From positions 30,871,322 through 30,935,321 of the forward strand of contig NC_079137.1 in assembly GCF_945859705.1 (NCBI RefSeq): a DNA stretch of 64,000 bases, in the 5' to 3' direction. Of this stretch, positions 46,252-57,810 are shown piece after piece. The notes beneath the pieces were generated by a model. That model was not told the DNA's origin. It did no database searches and worked only from the letters and a program-made list of their open reading frames with translations. The stretch's first letter is position 1. The number at the start of each line of letters is the position of its first letter. The DNA is from Episyrphus balteatus. Its lineage: Eukaryota > Arthropoda > Insecta > Diptera > Syrphidae. Position numbers and translations under genes: made by a program.

Positions 46252-49019
46252 ATTTTGCTTATTATTTATTATTATTTATTATTGCTTACTTTACAAAAAA
46301 AAAAAATTATAATTTATAAAGACAAGTTAAACTTAAATAAAATATTTACTTTAAAAAAAAATGAAAAACCAAAATTAAGATTAACTAAAAAACCTAAAAA
46401 TTGAACTGTTATTAAGACCCTCTTACGCTTAAGGTATCGAATTGAAATTTCACAACGTTAATGTTATAGATAAGTGGTCCAAAATTTAGCGGTTGGCCAG
46501 ATCTAAAATATCTTTTGGACCGCACTATTCCGTATTTATAAACGTTGTATAACTTTATAATATTTTTTTAAATTGTCTTAATCGCGAATAATGTGATTAT
46601 TATTTTTATTAAATAAAGCATATTTCCAACAATTTGAAAAAAGTTAAGGTGTATAATATCGACAAAAATCTAATAAATACGACTGTAAAAATTTTGAAAT
46701 AATTTTTTTTATATAAATTATTTCTATCTTCTTAAAAATGGATTCAAGATTTTGAATTTTGAAACAAATTCCGACAAAAACAAAAAGGTTGTCACCAAAA
46801 ATATTTATTTTATAATTGTTTTAATACCTAGATAAAAATTACTCTCGAAGAAGATGTTTCTACAGGTCAATAGTAAATTTTTTAAATTAGTCAAGAGTTC
46901 CGCTGATATGAACAACCAGATTTCTTCACACCTGCTCACCACATGGTTCGTTTAAAATTTCGCGCCTTTTTTATTCCAGCAAGTTTATAACATTTAAAAA
47001 CATTTATACTATCCAAGTTGTTTATCTATTTTGGTAACAAAATGTCAATAAAATACATAACCATTCCCCCCAAGTCTATCCACCAAGTCTTTTTAGTATA
47101 TTGCCGGCATTAATTTATTTAGAAATTAAAAAAAAAACTAAAAAAATAACAACAATAACAACAAAAACATGTTTGCCTTTTCACTTTTTGTCTACACATT
47201 CAATTTAGCAAATTCGAGTTTATTCGAATTTACTGAAGCAATCGCACTCCAAGGTGGCCTGCTTCTCATCGAAAATTCCTTGCGATTGCAATATTTAGAA
47301 ATAATTTATGCTCGTTTTGCTGCTGCTGCTACTGTCATCGCAGCCGCTGCTAGCTGCTAGTCGATAGTGTTTTGACGTTAAATTGTGTCGTTTGCTGTGG
47401 GATTTTATGTAAAAGTTGATTGTAGGCGTTCCCGAGTTGAAGAAAAACGGAGGCCGATGAACTTTCATTTAAGTGTGCGCTCTGGGACTTTCGCTTACTC
47501 ACTCACTAACTTGTCGTCATCATTGTAATCGTCATTGGAATTCATACCACGATGAATTCCGGCAGAGGGCCAAGTTCCTGGGACCCAATATTAAAATATA
47601 ATAAACATGTTAACTGCTGAGTTCTATAAGTCGTGATGTGCAGGCACAATACTCCTGATGTGTTCAATTACAAAACGTACGAGTCTTGTTGAACAGAACG
47701 GAAATGACCATCATTTCTATGGCGGGGGCCCATAATAACTGTCATTGTGACAGCAACATGCCGTAAATTGCAAAAGGCATCATATAAGTAAACGTGAGCA
47801 TGTTGATGAAAGTTTTAGTGACTTGTACTTGTGTGCAACGTGTGCATCGTGCTCTTATGTTTGCTGAACGATTTGATGCAGTCGAGTCGACCATGGTCTC
47901 GCCAAGTCGCATTTGTTGTTTCATGGAACTATGGGGACACCTGAGAACTCGATTATCGCACTGGTGATGGTCAAAAGTTATTGGAATTGTTTTGGCACAA
48001 ACTCAAAGTCCATTAGAGAGCCAACGACTACGACGACGAAAACGACAACGACGATTGACGGACGGACGGTCCGCGAAAAATTCGATGAAATGGTGGGTTA
48101 AAGGCTTTCCAAAGATGGCGCGCTACATATTGTGATGGGGTATCTGTACAAAAAATGTCATTGCCACCAAGAGGGTTCCAATTTATTAAACTTCACAGCT
48201 TTCTAGCTGGAATGAATAGACACGAGTAGATCTCCTGGCATTATGGTCGACCGACCGACGACGTTCGTTGTTGTCTCTGAATGTAGCATTAATTAGGTTC
48301 TATGCATTCATATGGCGACGGCGACGTAAAGTCATTTCGGTTGATATCTTCTTTTTTATTTATTCGAAATGTTCGTATATTCGTATCGATTGCCACGAAT
48401 TTATTCCTCCATCAAAAATGATGAATGCGTGGCGGCGGCAATCGTGTGTAGACAAGAAGGTTAGGGAAGTAGACGCACTATACTATGATCGTAGTATAGT
48501 GATGGTGGTTTCAAAATTAACATTATCACTTCATTTGACATATTGCTGGTCGCATCTTTGTTGTGAGTCCCGTTCGATTTTGGAATAAGCAATATTATGT
48601 GTGGAATGATTTATACGTGTCAACTTGAACTTTAAATGTATGGGTGTGTTTTTTTTAAAGAAAATTGACTAAGTGAAGTGGGGGGTATTTTAAAAAAAAG
48701 TAAAAAAGGTTTCTATTTTTAAGTTGTTGATGGATTGTTAAGTATTTTTGTATATGAAGAATTTCACAATGGTTTTCTGTTTCAAACGAAAATTACAAAA
48801 AAAAAAAAAATAATAATACAGGATTTTTAAATATTTATTGTGGCAGCTGTTGGGTTTCTTGGCTTTTGTTGATTGCACTTTTAAGAAACCAACTTTTTTA
48901 GATAAATCTTATAAGGCTTAGAGATTATAAAATTGCTATCAAATAACAAATAAAAGATAAGTTGAAACTGAAAGTTTTTTCACTTTAGTGATTTTAGTAA
49001 AAGTTATAAAATAGGAATT
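46252..49019. other. Non-coding stretch with a unique island (about 47.2-48.6 kb)
   Basis: The first 900 bases are AT-rich with TTATTATTTATTATT near 46259-46285. The island contains GCTGCTGCTGCTAC, GCAGCCGCTGCTAGCTGCTAG, CGACTACGACGACGAAAACG and GCGACGGCGACG. Frames in it are short and low in complexity. Candidate intronic regulatory DNA. Confidence 0.4.
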
Positions 49020-49610
49020 TATGTGGCAACCCTATTTTAAAGGAAAAATTGTGACTGTCGTATATTTGTAGTTCAAATAAGAAAATTTTTGAAATGCCAA
49101 AAGCCTATATAGTAAGCATAAATAATAAAATAATATGGGGAAAGTAAGCCTACAAATATGGCAACCATATTCATATGAAAAAAAAGACTAAAAATAATTT
49201 CTTTGAACAAAAGAGAACAATTTTGTATACACTAACAGGCGAAACGAGTAAGGACAAGTACTCGGCAACTCCCTTCTATCTTAAAAATGTCAGGTGCCAC
49301 CTCTTTAATACGGAGAATAACTCGGCAACCCTATGCAAATGCAAAATCACTAAAAAAAAACTACGTTTTCAGCCAAAGTGTATGATATTTAATAGAGTCA
49401 AGGGCTTAAACATTATGTAATTCGGATTTTAGCTGAGGCCTTTTCGATTTTAAAAATTTCGACCTGACTAAGTCGACCTGATAAGCTTAAATTGTATAGT
49501 GTGCGAAACATATACAGGCAGGAGTCACGGTTGCGCAGGTAATGTTATTGACGTAATCTATGTTATGTAGCCTTAACAAGATTGAACACTTCATAGGGTT
49601 GCCGCGATTA
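49020..49610. repeat. Cluster of GGCAACCCTAT motifs
   Basis: TGGCAACCCTATTTTAAAG (49023), TGGCAACCATATTCATATG (49159), CGGCAACTCCCTTC (49263), CGGCAACCCTATGCAAATG (49323) and the inverted CATAGGGTTGCCGCG (about 49592) recur at irregular spacing. It resembles 41270-41600. Confidence 0.5.
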
Positions 49611-49692
49611 TAAAAAATTTTTCTTTTGAATGTGGATTAGCCCAGTAAATATAGATGAAAAATTGACAAAGAAAGGAAAAAATTTGTAACAG

Positions 49693-50223
49693 GATGATTT
49701 TTGGTATATTCATAGCTTGGAGTTGGGGTAGTTTACAGTCTGTGAAAAGTCCTAAAGTTTCTTCTATCCGCTAGTCCCATTATAAGGGGTCAAAGGTCAC
49801 AACATTTTTTTATCTTAAAAACGGTAGCTTTTATGTTCTACAAAATTGTAGCTGAGGATATTTTACAAAAAATGGTCATATAAAGTTTTTTTTATCACTT
49901 ACCGTTTAGACATTACAACATTTCAAACTATCAAATGTAATTTGATTAAAATAACAATTGAAAAAATATCAAGAAAAACATATGCGAGTTTTAAGTGATA
50001 TAATTTTTAAATGGTAGGTACGTGATACAAGAAAACTTTGTATGACAATTTTTTGTAAAATAACCTCAGCTACAATTTTGTAGAACATAATTTTTGTCTA
50101 AAACCTACCGTTTTTAAAATAAAAAATTTTGTGACCTTTGACCGGATTAGTGGACAAATGAAAATTCAGGACTTTTCACAGATTGTAAACCACCCTAACA
50201 CCAAGCTGTATACCAAAAATCAG
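49693..50223. repeat. Palindromic element, arms about 220 bp
   Basis: GATTTTTGGTATATTCATAG (49696) pairs with CTGTATACCAAAAATC (to 50222). GTTTACAGTCTGTGAAAAGTCC pairs with GGACTTTTCACAGATTGTAAAC, GGTCAAAGGTCACAA with TTGTGACCTTTGACC, and TGTTCTACAAAATTGTAGCTGAGG with its complement. It is separated by about 80 bases at the centre. Non-coding; no clear target duplication. Confidence 0.85.
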
Positions 50224-50774
50224 TTTGGGCTATGATTAGGCACCATAAAATACGAAAAAAAAGGCAAGGCGTATTGTGTAGGTAGCACCAAAACAGTAAA
50301 AAAAAGTTCTGGGGAAGGTCTGGGAAATTTTCTAAATAGTGAGTTAAAACTGCAAACAAATTTCTTTAAACCCACTGCAATGCCTACAATAACTTGTGAT
50401 ACCTTTTATAAAAGCCAAGAGCTAACTTTATTGTTTAATTTGAAAATAAACGACTAGTTATGAGAGAAGGTCATTGTATTGCTTACTTACTTAATTACTT
50501 TTCCCCATATTTTCATCAACCGAAAAGTGATTTTATGGCATTTTATGCATTTTTTTTTTTTTCTTTTTTTTCTTTTGTCGGAAGTATTTATTTAGTTGAT
50601 CCAGGGTCTACTACAACAAATTGTTTGGGCAAGCTCAGTACCAGGATTGTAAGATAATTTCTCAACTTTGGCATTCCAAATTCTTGAAATTTGTAAGACC
50701 GTCTATAGGAGCAAATCAGAAAAAAAAAACTTATTAATAGGAAATAAATGACGCAAGTTAAGGGACCTATGTAT
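50224..50774. other. AT-rich non-coding stretch
   Basis: No feature supported between the two palindromic elements. Confidence 0.5.
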
Positions 50775-50776
50775 TA

Positions 50777-51875
50777 GTCCAGTGCATTTATAATTTGACC
50801 CAGCAGTTTGTACCACCCCCAATTTTTTTTTCTCATTCGATAGAGTATTGGCTGAGTATCATTACCCCGATTTTTCGCACTCGCGAAATTCACCTTTCGG
50901 CCGCCATCTTGGATTTTAGTTTTTGTTGAATATCTCGATTTCTATTTATCCCAATTAAAAGTTGTGAATGCAAGAAACGTAGGAAATTAAATTTCGCGTC
51001 TTTTATGTTAAGAACATTTTTTCAATATTCTGAATATTAAAAAAGTTACAAGCCAAAAAAGTAAAAAAAAAATGAAAAAATGACAATTTTAAAGTTTTGA
51101 GCACTTTTTATCAAAATTATGAAAAAACCTTCTGAGATAAGATTATTAACCTTAAAATTCTCTACAACTCTACTATACAATTTTTTTTCTATCGCTATAA
51201 ATACAAAAGTTATTAAAACTTTTTTTTGTTAAAATGCTCATTTTTGTTTGTGTTTTTTGTCTTTATTTTTTTCTTAATTTTTTTTTTACCAAATCTTGAA
51301 TGATTAGTGAGTATTTAATAGCTTTATGTTACAAGAGAAAATTCAGGACCTGCAATTTTTTTTATATTTAAGTCTCTTCATTTCGTAAAAAGGGGTATTT
51401 TTTAACAGTATTTTAAAAGTATTAATAACTTTATTAATTATAGAGATACAAAAAAAAGTTGTATGGCAGAGTTGTAGAGAATTTTAAGGCAAATAATCTT
51501 TTTTCAATACGTTTTTTCATAATTTTGATAAAAAGTGCTCAAATCTTTAAAATTGTCATTTTTTTCGTTTTTTTTTTTTAATTTTTTGGTATGTAACTTT
51601 TTTTAATATTCAGAATATTAAATGTTTTTAACATAAAAGACGCGAAATTAATTTGCCTACGTTTCTTGCATACACAACTTTTATGTAGGATAAATAGAAA
51701 TCGAGATATTCAACAAAAACTACAATCCAAGATAGCGGCAGAAAGGTGAATTTCGCGAGTGCGAAAAATCGGGGTAATGATATTCAGCCAATACTCTATG
51801 GAAAGAGAAAAAAAAATTTGGGGGTGGTAGAAACTGCTGGGTCGCCCATATATGAACATCATAAATGCAATGGAC
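50777..51875. mobile_element. TA-flanked inverted-repeat element, GTCCAGTGCATT family (copy 2, long)
   Basis: It starts GTCCAGTGCATTTATAATTT and ends CATCATAAATGCAATGGAC, with TA at 50775-50776 and 51876-51877. The arms are about 450 bp: CACCTTTCGGCCGCCATCTTGG, CGATTTCTATTTATCC and ATTCTGAATATTAAAAAAGTT recur inverted in the right half. The left arm lacks the GATGTTCATATATGGGCG block present at the right end. It contains no transposase frame. It is the most complete of the three copies. Confidence 0.9.
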
Positions 51876-51877
51876 TA

Positions 51878-54593
51878 TATTTGAAAAAAAAAATCATGTG
51901 TGCAGTTCACACGTGGTAGAAGTCAAAAATCATTTTTCTTGCTAAAAAAAAAAATCGAAAAAAAACTATCTTTTTTTTATTCCATTACCTTTAAATCCAT
52001 TTTTTTATGCGACAATCCATAATAAATTTATTGTCATCTGAAAGTTTATTGTCTCAGCTCAAAATATTTATATTGACCATGTCTATACAACATCTACAAA
52101 AAGAGCAAGATTTTTTTGAACTCAGTTTTCATCACAAAAGCAAAAATATCAAACTATTTTCTCTTCTAACACCATTGAATCCATTTTTTTATACGACAAC
52201 CTATGAAAAATTTTATATCAACTTAAAGCTTATCATTTCACCTTTTATATGACGCTTCAGTCATATTTCTACCATACCTACAAAATAAGTAAGAATTTTC
52301 AAAGCCAAACATTTCGAAATTTAAACTGGGATTACGATACAACAACAGATATCCACAGGTGTTTTGAGGTATTGTACAATTTTAAGTTAAGAAAAACCTA
52401 TTTTATCAAAAAATTTGTACATTTGGAATCATAAAGTAGAGTTTGATATCATAAAAGCAATTTTTCAAAAATTTATCCACAAACACTATTATTTTCGTTC
52501 CTTACAATATGCGCATACCAAAGATAGTATTACTCCCTAAACAATTGTTTTAGAAATCTATCTAAAAATCTTTCTTTTTGACTTCAATCAATCATATTAT
52601 GAAATAATTTCTTAAAAGCTTCTTTTCTTGCCCTACAAAAAGAAATAAACATATCAGTTATCTACTTGTCCCTTTACTCAACAAAAAAAAAAAAGATCAA
52701 ATCACATATAATCAATCTTCCGCTTCATAAACTTCAAATCACTTGAAATTCATGCACAACCCCACCTCCAAAAAAATTCCTCTCATATAAATATTTCTTC
52801 CAAAAGCTTGCAACATTGAGACTACCTACTTTATGATGACTAATAGCCTACAGGTCAATTTAGGGGTTAACATTTTGTGCAAGTCAATTGATTTTGTAAT
52901 TTTTCTTAATAACAATTCATACGTCAGTCAGAGAGCTATTCAAATATCGAAAAGAACAACAAAAAAAAAAAAAAACACGAAAAACTAATGCTATTGCTAA
53001 AATGAGTCCACATTTAGATCAAAATGTCATTCAGAAGATAATAATAAGTCGACAATGTATCGTTGTCATGTCGGCGTTTGGTCGATTGTCTATTTTTTTG
53101 TATTTCTTTACTTTTGTGTGACTTTCTGACTTGTATACCAATCCCCAACAAAGTTTATATTATATATGAGCAGCAAGTCAGCCGCCTTTGTTGTCTTTCA
53201 CTTCCACAACAATACTAGAAACTGAGAGAAGTGATTTTGTGGCAAAGCCGATTAAAATTGTGCTCTTTTGTACATAATTCTCAATTCTCAACTCTCGGTC
53301 TCAACTCGACTCGACTTCTGGAGTGCGATTGTTGCGTTTTTATTTTCATTCTTATTTTTCAGTTTATTTTATTATGTGAAATATGTGACTTTTGTTATAT
53401 ATTTAGTTTCCTTTTGTTGTTTATGGTTAGGCTCAAGGTCTTTCAGAATCAAAATCAAAACCGTCTGGGGCTTTGTTCTGCAGAGATACGAGGAACATAA
53501 TAATATTTTATATAGAAACGACGCGTTGATTTTTCAGATTCAACTTCAAACTGCAACTCTCTGAATCATCATCAGCTCCTCATCATCCGGGATTAAATGC
53601 GAAAGCAAGAGGCAGCTTTATATGTTGTTGCTTGTGCTCAAGGGCCTATATGTCATGGCTCATTTATCCCAGGAAGTTGCATTAACTGCATCCTTATAGT
53701 CCTTAATCTGTGCACTGATCCCAAAATGTGCAGATATCACAAATGGCAGAGATAAAAAACAAAAAAAAAAAAAAAATCTCAACACAATTATCCGTTGATT
53801 ACTAATTGATGATGAATGACTGATGATGATGATGAAGTTGTTGATGTTGATAATGCAGATGAAGTGGATGATGATGAGGATGATAATGATGATGGCATTG
53901 GTGGCGCCTAATTGGGCTTTCAAATCGATAGATGATTTGGCTGACTGAACATGAACCGTGCGAAGTTTGAGCACTCAAGACTTTTATACTACCAAATGTA
54001 CTATACTACCTATTTTCATATGAATATTTATCAGTCACATTTCACCCGCTTAGAACGCAACTAGCGACGACTGCGACAACGGGTATATTGCCACCCAGCA
54101 AGCAATTGATGGCGTATACAAGAGCGTTGACATGAAATGTTGCAATTATACGGAAAAAGGTGTGATATAAAAACACATCACAACTCACAACGACTTTAGC
54201 TCGTAAGCTCTTAATAGATGCTAATTCGAGAGTCAAGTAGGCCATTCCATGTTTACCCAGTGATTGGCACGTTAAACTTGAAGTGGCCTGATTGCGTGTG
54301 AATAAAATGTGAATAATGAGAATTTATACAGGTGTTAGTTTGAACATTCAGATTAGAAATAGTTTTTTTTTTCGAGATTAGGGGTTGGGATTTTGTGAGA
54401 AGGAATTTGTATTTGGGAATGTTGTCGGTAAGGACTTTGTTTGAATCCAAGAGATTCGATGGATTTATAACTGATATAAGAAAGGTTACATTAGGTTCGG
54501 TTTTCGTCGTAGGAAATTAGCTTAGACGAAAATTATTGACGACAAGTGATCGTGGGGTTGTAATGCACCTCAAAGAGCATTAGTTTAATATGT
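51878..54593. other. Non-coding stretch with a unique island (about 53.0-54.3 kb)
   Basis: From 51.9 to 53.0 kb it is AT-rich. The island holds an imperfect GAT microsatellite (about 53818-53897: GATGATGATGATGAAG and GGATGATGATGAGGATGATA). Overlapping frames at 53231-53564 and 53660-53974 show no domain. Nothing else supported. Confidence 0.45.
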
Positions 54594-54954
54594 GTACAGG
54601 TCATAGCCGTATTTAGGGGGGGGGGGTTTGGGTGTTTAACCCCCCCCCCCCCGAAATTTTTTTTCAGAAATTCAAAAGATACCTATATTATAAACATATA
54701 CAAGTCTAATATGTGCAGCACTAAATGATTTGTTTTTGTATTTTAGTTATTTGATTACCTATATGAAAATCTCCCTTAAAATCACTACCAATTTTGCATC
54801 GTTGCAGAAGCTGTCGATGAAGTTTGTATAAAGGAAAACAAAACTTGTTTGGTCCATTACAAAGAGTTTTTATCTCTTTGACCATTTCCTTAAGCACTAT
54901 GTTAACACCTTAAAATGCTCTTTTAAGAACCCTTTAAATACCACAAGTACTTAT

Positions 54955-55390
54955 ACAGGGTTTTTGGTGCCGAGACTAAACTATGCTTTTTCAAAGGGTT
55001 TCGGTGGCCGAACTCGAATCCAAAGACGGACTTATTCGATCACATCTCGTTTTTGAAATATTACCCTTAAATCTATTTAAATCTTTCAGACATCTTTTCT
55101 ACTGTCCGAGATATCTTCAGTTGCTTATTACCCACTTTTGTTCTATGTTAACCTTAAATCCAGTATGTAAGCGAAAATAAATGTATCGATTTATTCAGAG
55201 ACTGTAGTACCTACCAACGCTAGGAAATAACCTCGAAAACTGGTTAATAGCGGGATTTTCGATTTTCTAAAGGGAATATCTCAAAAACGCGATGTGATAG
55301 AACTTTTCTGAGTTCGGATTCGAGCTCAGCACATAAAAAACCTTTAGAAAACCTTTACAAAAACCTTGTTGGCCATACTCAAAATAAAAA
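54955..55390. repeat. Degenerate member of the CACTGGTCAACAA palindromic family
   Basis: GTTTCGGTGGCCGAACTCGAATCC, GATCACATCTCGTTTTTGA and, inverted, TCAAAAACGCGATGTGATAG and GGATTCGAGCTCAGC pair across the block. Internal CTGTCCGAGATATC is shared with 62227-62878. The terminal repeats are eroded. Confidence 0.65.
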
Positions 55391-55682
55391 AAATGCGATT
55401 ATACTTTTCCAATGGAAGAAAAACTTGTTTTTATTTCTAAAAATTATAAGAAAAAGTAACGGGACATTTTGTTCTTCTCAATATTCTTGTTTTTTGATCC
55501 CCTTTAACAAAAAAATAGTAGGGTGTGGCTGCAATACTCGGTTTTATATAAATAGCATTTTTATATGGTGCGATTATACTTTTGCAAAGCACTCTATTTA
55601 CAACATTTCGTTATTCTTTTGTTTTAAATTATAAAATTAAACAATTTCAGTTTATTGTTAAATTTCAAAGTGAAGTATAACA

Positions 55683-56291
55683 CTGGTCAACAAATTTAAA
55701 CTTCTTTTTTGTTACAGAGACCAGGGTATACTCTTCTATAGGTTTTTTGTGTGCTGAGCTCGAAACCGAAGTCAGAAAAATTCGATCACATCACGTTTTT
55801 GAGATATTCCCGTTAGAAAATCGAAAATGCCGGTTTTTACCAGTTTTCAGGGTTATTTTTTAGCGTTTACTTATTTTTTTTAAATTGAATTTGTAACAGT
55901 TTCTAAAAGAATTAAGTTTTGTCTCTCTAAATCCGTTTAAATCTTTTAAATATCTATTTTCTTCCTCGAGAAATCATAACTTGAAATCATAATATGAAAT
56001 GGGGCATCTCATATTTATTTGCTTTTAATAGCAAATATCGAAAAGTTCTGTACCAATCGCTTTCAAATTTTGACACAATTCTTTTAGAAACTGTTACAAA
56101 TTTAATTTAAAAAAAAATAAGTAAACGCTAAAAAATAACTTTGAAAACTGGTAAAAATCGGCATTTTGATTTTCTAACGGGAATATCTCCAAAACGTGAT
56201 GTGATAGAATTTTTCTGACTTCGGATTCGAGCTCAGCCTATAGAAAAGTATACCCTGGTTTCTGTAACAAAAACCTTGTTGACCAGTGTAA
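55683..56291. mobile_element. TA-type palindromic element, CACTGGTCAACAA family
   Basis: The ends are CACTGGTCAACAAATTTAAAC and the complementary CCTTGTTGACCAGTG. ACCAGGGTATACTCTTCTAT pairs with ATAGAAAAGTATACCCTGGT, and the arms continue through TCGATCACATCACGTTTTTG. TA lies beside one end; the other flank reads AA. Roughly 610 bp, mostly stem, no coding frame. It is inserted inside the 54602-56850 element and related to 54955-55390, 60820-61080 and 62227-62878. Confidence 0.85.
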
Positions 56292-57111
56292 TTAGCTCAT
56301 GTCAAACAACTTGGATTATTTAAAATTTTGGTTTTTAAGTATTGCTAATTTCATTTAGAACTCAATAGATAGAATGTACCTGTCAATTTTCTGCTACAAA
56401 ATTTCAGTGCAAGAAAAAATCCATTTTTCAATGTTTTATATATTAAATTGTACGAAATAATTATTTTTATAAAGCCTTAGAATGGTTAAAATTTGTTTCT
56501 TAAAAAAAATTTTCTTGCTCGCTAATGCTCGCAATTTATATCAACCAACTTATCACTCTTTGTACCTACAAAACTAGAGATGCCGCTGAATATTCGGCCA
56601 TTTTTAAATTTGTTTACCGTAAGCAGGGTTTTTTTAAACTTTTAACTACGAATTCCTCTCCTAAAAAATACTTAAAAAGGATATTGGCAAATTTTTCGCT
56701 TCTACACAGTTCAAATGACTATTTGATTTAGCGGGATTTAGAATCGACTGCAGTTACATATAGTTGATACAAAGTATTGTGATTTCTAAAAAAAAATTTT
56801 GTTTGGTCTGAGCTAACCCCCCCCGAAATGAAATCCTAGCTACGGCTATGGTACAGGTACACGCTTATAGGCTGAAGGCTTCATCAACGCAAACGTCTAC
56901 GAAACTGTTGAATCGATGCTAGAAGTCTGTTATCTTAAAATATTGCTCGATAGCTTTGCGGAATACTGCATTACTTTATTATTTCAATACAGTCTGGTCT
57001 GGAAGGAGGAAGAATACAGAAAATGATAAAAAAGAAGAATTCTATGAGCTGTAGAAATATGTAGATGAAACATGAAATACTAGAAACACTTAAATCAATA
57101 AGTTCGCCACG

Positions 57112-57511
57112 ATTATAATGAACCTCAACTTCTGCTCATTCGATAGAGAATTGGGTGAATATCATTACCCTGATACCTGATTTTTCACACTCGTGGAATT
57201 CACCTTTTGGTCGCCATCTTGGATTTTAGTTTTTATTAAATATCTCGACTTCTTTTCATCTTAGGTAAAAGTTGGTTAAACAAAAAACGTAAACAATTAA
57301 ATTTCGCGTCTTTTATGTCAAGAAATTTTTTTCGATTTTCTGAATATTAAAAAAGTTAGGATGAATAGAAGTCGAGATATTTAATAAAAACTAAATTCCA
57401 AAATTGCGAAAATTACGATTGCGAAAAATCATGGTTATGATACCTATTGATATTTGGGAGTGGTACAAACTGCTGGGTCGCCCATAAATGAACATCATAA
57501 ATGTACTGCAC
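57112..57511. mobile_element. TA-flanked element, GTCCAGTGCATT family (copy 3, damaged)
   Basis: TGCTCATTCGATAGAGAATTGG, GGTCGCCATCTTGGATTTTAG and the right end AAACTGCTGGGTCGCCCAT and ATAAATGTACTGCAC followed by TA match copies 1 and 2. The left terminal repeat is lost or unrecognisable, and most of the inner arm is deleted. Confidence 0.8.
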
Positions 57512-57519
57512 TAATTAAT

Positions 57520-57715
57520 ACGACAGAGAAAGACAACATGGAACTACGTGGCACAAAGGGGAGACATAGTTGAAAATTGTCTCATGTTATCGCACAGGTG
57601 GATTCAGTTAAGCTGGTGATTGTAGAAAAACTTCTGAGCCGACCCTTGGGCTCGAATCCACGATGCCGGCTCTACAGTCAACTGCCTATTCCTTTGTGCC
57701 ATTGCCACTTGCAGT
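57520..57715 (-). mobile_element. tRNA-derived SINE-like sequence
   Basis: On the minus strand TGGCACAAAGG (57701-57691) is an A-box match and GGATTCGAGCCC (57659-57648) a B-box match, 31 bases apart. CTGCAAGTGGCAATGG precedes them. The downstream part (GGTCGGCTCAGAAG, then CCACCTGTGCGATAACATG) is body sequence. A second GTGGCACAAAGG lies in the opposite direction at about 57549-57560. It abuts the right end of the TA-flanked element. It does not fold as a tRNA. Confidence 0.6.
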
Positions 57716-57775
57716 TAATTTGACAATTATTTTACTTACTTTTTATTTTAAACGAAAAATCTAGTTGTTGATGAC

Positions 57776-57810
57776 ACTTACCTGAAAAGAAAAGAAAGAA
57801 AAAGTAAATT
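57776..57810 (-). promoter_or_regulatory. Candidate recursive splice site (ratchet point) 2
   Basis: The minus strand reads ATTAATTTAC, then the nearly pure pyrimidine run TTTTTCTTTCTTTTCTTTTC ending in AG, then GTAAGT with no gap. The 3' and 5' sites meet between plus-strand positions 57782 and 57781. Both halves are close to consensus. Together with the site at 17.05 kb on the same strand it implies a giant minus-strand intron. TTAAT upstream could serve as branch point. Confidence 0.65.

Larger units (their letters stand above)
54602..56850. mobile_element. Class II element with CATAGCCGTA ends and 8-bp duplication
   Basis: The left end is CATAGCCGTATTTAGGGGG and the right end CCTAGCTACGGCTATG. 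The 8-bp GTACAGGT is repeated exactly at 54594-54601 and 56851-56858. This fits hAT or P; the family is not decided. As in the other hAT-like element, a G tract and then a C tract follow directly inside the left end. The interior has no transposase frame but carries two palindromic blocks of another family (54955-55390 and 55683-56291), so it is a nested composite. Confidence 0.85.

Noticed and set aside
57648..57701. Functional tRNA gene
   Set aside because: Same reason: boxes without a proper cloverleaf.
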